Shown in pieces: positions 61,740 to 64,000 of a stretch of 64,000 nucleotides of DNA (position 1 is the stretch's first letter; every line of letters starts with the position of its first letter). Both the position numbers and the translations under genes were made by a program. The stretch spans positions 1 through 64,000 of the forward strand of contig NZ_JBHYDM010000003.1 in assembly GCF_051860665.1 (NCBI RefSeq), in the 5' to 3' direction. Origin of the DNA: Falsiroseomonas sp051860665 (lineage in GTDB: Bacteria; Pseudomonadota; Alphaproteobacteria; Acetobacterales; Acetobacteraceae). The notes under the pieces were generated by a model. It had not been told where the DNA came from and ran no database searches. It was given only the letters and a program-made list of their open reading frames with translations.

Positions 61740-62072
61740 ATGACCGGCATTCCCACCGTCTTCGGCGACGGCATCATCGACGTGCATGTGGCCAGCGGCG
61801 TCGCACGCATCACCCTCGGCGTGCAGACCGCCGCCTCCACCGCCGCCAAGGAGGGCAAGCCGGAACCCTCCGCCATGCTGGTGGTGCCGGTGCTGCAGCT
61901 GCCGAACCTGGCCCGCGTGCTGGCCGAGGTGACGCGGCAGATCGAGGCCAAGGCCAAGGAGACGCTGGCGAGCCAGGCAGGCGCCCAGTCCCAGGCCAAT
62001 CAGGGCCAGGCCAATCAGGGCCAGGCGGAGCCGCAGGACCAGGTGGCCGGCGCCTTCCGCTTCAACGGCTGA
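61740..62072 (+). CDS. Small unknown protein at the end of the type I secretion operon
   Basis: 110 residues without signal or membrane segment. Residues 1-55 look like a compact beta/alpha region (FGDGIIDVHVASGVARITLG, AMLVVPVLQLPNL). Residues 60-85 are helical. A Gln/Asn-rich tail (QANQGQANQGQAEPQ) is encoded by a 15-base unit repeated at 61996-62010 and 62011-62025. It starts 11 bases after the HlyD-like gene, so it is probably co-transcribed. I do not recognise a family. Confidence 0.6.
   Translation: MTGIPTVFGDGIIDVHVASGVARITLGVQTAASTAAKEGKPEPSAMLVVPVLQLPNLARVLAEVTRQIEAKAKETLASQAGAQSQANQGQANQGQAEPQDQVAGAFRFNG
61996..62025 (+). repeat. Two 15-base direct repeats in the small T1SS-operon gene
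   Basis: CCAATCAGGGCCAGG occurs twice in perfect tandem and adds the peptide repeat NQGQA. The length preserves the reading frame, consistent with slippage duplication in the Gln/Asn-rich tail. Confidence 0.7.
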
Positions 62073-62124
62073 GCCGCCGCGGCGGCCCTGACAGGCGGCG
62101 GAACATCAGAGGAAGGCCCTCTGC

Positions 62125-62229
62125 TAGAGCCGTTTCACCGTAAGCGAAGACGCTGAAACGGCTCTAGCTTATTGTTTTGACACATTTTCCGAGTCGCCAT
62201 GCGAAGCCGCATGGCTTGAAAATGCTCTA
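62125..62229. repeat. 105-base palindromic intergenic repeat of alphaproteobacterial type
   Basis: The element begins TAGAGC and ends GCTCTA. Its left half is a perfect 13-base inverted repeat (TAGAGCCGTTTCA at 62125-62137, TGAAACGGCTCTA at 62154-62166). A spacer TTATTGTTTTGACA follows, then a second nested palindrome: CATTTTC/GAAAATG outside (62183-62189, 62218-62224) and GCCATGCG/CGCATGGC inside (62196-62203, 62208-62215). The layout recalls the abundant dispersed repeats of Rhizobiales with a CTAG-TTGTTTT-GCATTTT core. Its last three bases form the galE stop codon. GC content is far below that of the flanks. Confidence 0.72.
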
Positions 62230-63228
62230 AGCCGCCGCGCGCCGCCCCGCATAGCCCTGCGGATGCGCCACCCGCCAATCCCAGGCGGTGCGGACGATAT
62301 CCTCCAGCTTCGGAAAACGCGGCGACCAGCCGGTCTCCGCCCGCAGCCTGGCGGAGGAGGCGACCAGCACCGCCGGGTCACCCTCCCGGCGCGGGCCCAG
62401 CGCATGCGGCACCGGGCGGCCGCCGACGCGCTGCACCGCGTCGATCACCTCGCGCACCGAATAGCCGGTGCCATTGCCGAGGTTGTAGCGCACCGACCGC
62501 TCCTCCAGCAGCGGCAGCACGCGCAGATGCGCATCCGCCAGGTCGGTCACATGCACATAGTCGCGCACGCCCGTGCCGTCCGGCGTCGGGTAGTCCGTGC
62601 CGAAGACCATCAGCGGCGGGCGCTGGCCCAGCGCGGCATCGATCGCCAGCGGCACCAGATGCGTCTCCGGGTCGTGATCCTCCCCGGCGCGGCCCTCGGG
62701 GTCGGCGCCGGCGGCGTTGAAGTAGCGCAGCGAGGCGAAGCGCAGGCCGTGGATCTTCTCCGCCCAGTCCAGCGCCCGCTCGCACATCAGCTTGCTCTCG
62801 CCATAGGGCGAGACCGGGCCGAGGCGCTGTTCCTCGTCGATCGGGATGCGCTCGGGGAAGCCGAAGAGCGCGGCGGTGGAGGACATGACCAGCCGGCGGC
62901 AATCGTGCTGCACGGCGGCCTGCGCCACGGCGGCGAGACCCGCCAGGTTCTCCGACATGTAGCGCAGCGGGTCGCGCATGCTGTCGCCCACCAGGGACAG
63001 CGCCGCGAAATGCAGCACCGCATCGAACCGGCCGCCGCCAAAGGCCTCCGCCAGGGCGCGCCGGTCCTCGCAGCGCCCTTCCACCAGCCGCACCCCGGCC
63101 GGCACCGCCGCGCGATGGCCCTTCGAGAGGTCATCGAGCACCACCACCTCGTCGCCGCGATCGCGCAGCGCCAGCACGGTATGGCTGCCGACATAGCCGG
63201 CCCCGCCGGTCACCAGATAACGACCCAA
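62227..63228 (-). CDS. galE: UDP-glucose 4-epimerase
   Basis: 333 residues from a TTG at 63228, chosen because GGAGCAGGA lies just upstream and the product then begins GRYLVTGGAGYVGSHTVLAL, the GalE NAD-binding start. The open frame extends further back without a usable start. Catalytic Ser/Tyr/Lys are in SSTAALFG and YGESKLMCERAL. FNAAGADPEGRAGEDHDPET and RDYVHVTDLADAH are GalE signatures. It interconverts UDP-glucose and UDP-galactose for envelope polysaccharide. Its TAG stop is contributed by the adjacent intergenic repeat. Confidence 0.92.
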   Translation of the reverse strand: MGRYLVTGGAGYVGSHTVLALRDRGDEVVVLDDLSKGHRAAVPAGVRLVEGRCEDRRALAEAFGGGRFDAVLHFAALSLVGDSMRDPLRYMSENLAGLAAVAQAAVQHDCRRLVMSSTAALFGFPERIPIDEEQRLGPVSPYGESKLMCERALDWAEKIHGLRFASLRYFNAAGADPEGRAGEDHDPETHLVPLAIDAALGQRPPLMVFGTDYPTPDGTGVRDYVHVTDLADAHLRVLPLLEERSVRYNLGNGTGYSVREVIDAVQRVGGRPVPHALGPRREGDPAVLVASSARLRAETGWSPRFPKLEDIVRTAWDWRVAHPQGYAGRRAAA

Positions 63229-63404
63229 GATTCCTGCTCCCACTCCGCCGGCACGGCACCCGGTCCGGGCGGGCCGCTGCCGGCCACAACGCAGACTGGC
63301 GGCCAAATGTGTCAGAAATCGCGGCGGCGCCCTGCGGGATCGCGATGGGTTGAGCGGCGCGGGGGCAAGTTGAGCCGGCCGGTCGCGGCGCCTATCACCC
63401 GGGC
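63229..63404. promoter_or_regulatory. Divergent intergenic region between galE and mepA
   Basis: 176 bases with promoters expected in both directions. It holds a GC-rich inverted segment (GGGCCGCTGCCGGCC, near 63270) and the slightly AT-richer CCAAATGTGTCAGAAATCG near 63303-63321. No reliable promoter hexamers or operator were recognised. Confidence 0.3.
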
Positions 63405-64000
63405 ATGATCCGCACCGCCCCCCTCCGCCGCGCCGCGATGCTTCTGGGCCTGCTGGCGCTGCTGCCGGCCACGCCTGCCGCCGCGCAGCCCGGCCCGCCG
63501 GCGCGCGCCGCGGATTGGGCGGCGCTGCCCCGGCCGACGCTCGGGCCGCCGCGGGCCATCGGCGGCACCGGCCTCGGCTGCCTCGCCGGCGGCCAGGCCC
63601 TGGCTCCGGAAGGGCCGGGCTGGCAGGCCATCCGCACCTCCCGCAACCGCCATTGGGGGCATCCGGCCACCCTTGCGCTGGTCGGGCATGTGGCCGGCGA
63701 GGCGCGCGCCGCCGGACTGCCGGACCTCTGGATCGGCGACCTGTCGCAGCCGCGCGGCGGGCCGATGCCCTGGGGCCATGCCAGCCATCAATCCGGGCTG
63801 GACGCCGATATCTGGCTCGACCTGCGCCCAAAGCCCCGGGTGCCGGCGGCGATGCGGGAGGAGCTCTCGATTCCCTCCCTGGTCCGCCCGGATGGGCTGG
63901 CGGTGGACCCGGCGCGCTGGACCGCCCGCCACGCCACGCTGATCCGAATCGCGGCGGAAGCGCCGGGGCTGGACCGGCTGCTGGTGAACCCCGCCATCAA
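63405..64000 (+). CDS. mepA: Penicillin-insensitive murein endopeptidase MepA, N-terminal part (cut by window edge)
   Basis: The frame opens at the ATG at 63405 and runs off the right edge (198 complete codons). A signal peptide (AAMLLGLLALLPATPAAAQP) directs it to the periplasm. The M74 peptidase blocks are present: IGGTGLGCLAGGQAL, SRNRHWGHPATLALV, GDLSQPRGGPMPWGHASHQS and GLDADIWLDL, with zinc-ligand His and Asp in GHASHQSGLDADIW. The third zinc-ligand His lies beyond the edge. It cleaves D-Ala-meso-DAP cross-links in peptidoglycan. It is divergent from galE. Confidence 0.9.
   Translation, partial: MIRTAPLRRAAMLLGLLALLPATPAAAQPGPPARAADWAALPRPTLGPPRAIGGTGLGCLAGGQALAPEGPGWQAIRTSRNRHWGHPATLALVGHVAGEARAAGLPDLWIGDLSQPRGGPMPWGHASHQSGLDADIWLDLRPKPRVPAAMREELSIPSLVRPDGLAVDPARWTARHATLIRIAAEAPGLDRLLVNPAI

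Overview
High-GC window (roughly 70% by eye) from a chromosome-like region of an alphaproteobacterium. The family mix suggests a Roseomonas-like member of the Acetobacteraceae: many solitary or amplified periplasmic binding proteins (TctC/Bug, NMT1, PhnD, family-5), hydantoinase/oxoprolinase and MmgE/PrpD genes, form-II CoxL-type molybdenum hydroxylases, a PrtD-type exporter and a double cold-shock-domain protein. That placement is inferred from gene content only. No rRNA, tRNA, CRISPR array, transposase or prophage gene was found. Coding density is high, and many neighbouring genes overlap by 4 bases (ATGA, GTGA or TTGA).

Layout. (1) 1-5450, minus: a chemosensory operon read leftwards: RsbW-like ATPase, CheR, a triple CheW-like protein, CheB, a three-repeat HPt-like/receiver protein, and CheA cut by the left edge. 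(2) 5637-9207, plus: a Na/Pi-cotransporter-family protein and an NCS2 (purine/xanthine-type) permease with an ATPase-like tail. (3) 9208-23165, minus: an eleven-gene catabolic operon. It starts with a complete branched-chain-type ABC importer, followed by MmgE/PrpD, HyuB, HyuA, an isochorismatase-like protein, a FAD oxidoreductase and a molybdenum hydroxylase large subunit. (4) 23405-30532, plus: a small protein, a DMT exporter, then a catabolic set of two ring-opening amidohydrolases and an SDR, flanked by two binding proteins that have no permease here. (5) 30562-37063: mixed single genes (TctC protein, Asp/Glu racemase, double cold-shock protein, DadA-like oxidase coupled to an AtzH/HpxZ-like protein, GH1 glycosidase). 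(6) 37068-41595, minus: a complete three-subunit molybdenum hydroxylase operon (FeS, Mo, FAD subunits) followed by an alpha/beta-hydrolase-like gene. (7) 41715-53894, minus: one peptide/nickel-type ABC importer (dppBCDF-like) preceded by five tandem paralogous binding proteins. (8) 54014-56375, minus: aldehyde dehydrogenase and a frameshifted 3-hydroxyisobutyrate-dehydrogenase-like gene. (9) 56520-64000: GtrA plus GT2 glycosyltransferase, a type I secretion operon (PrtD-like ABC, HlyD-like adaptor, one small unknown gene at each end), an intergenic repeat, galE, and the start of mepA at the right edge.

The window is dominated by scavenging and oxidation of organic nitrogen or heterocyclic compounds: several import systems are each tied to hydrolases, racemases and molybdenum or flavin oxidoreductases. 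The least conventional items are the HPt-like repeats with acidic residues at the phosphohistidine position, the NCS2-ATPase-like fusion, the eleven-gene operon, the amplified binding proteins and the repeat-linked double cold-shock protein.
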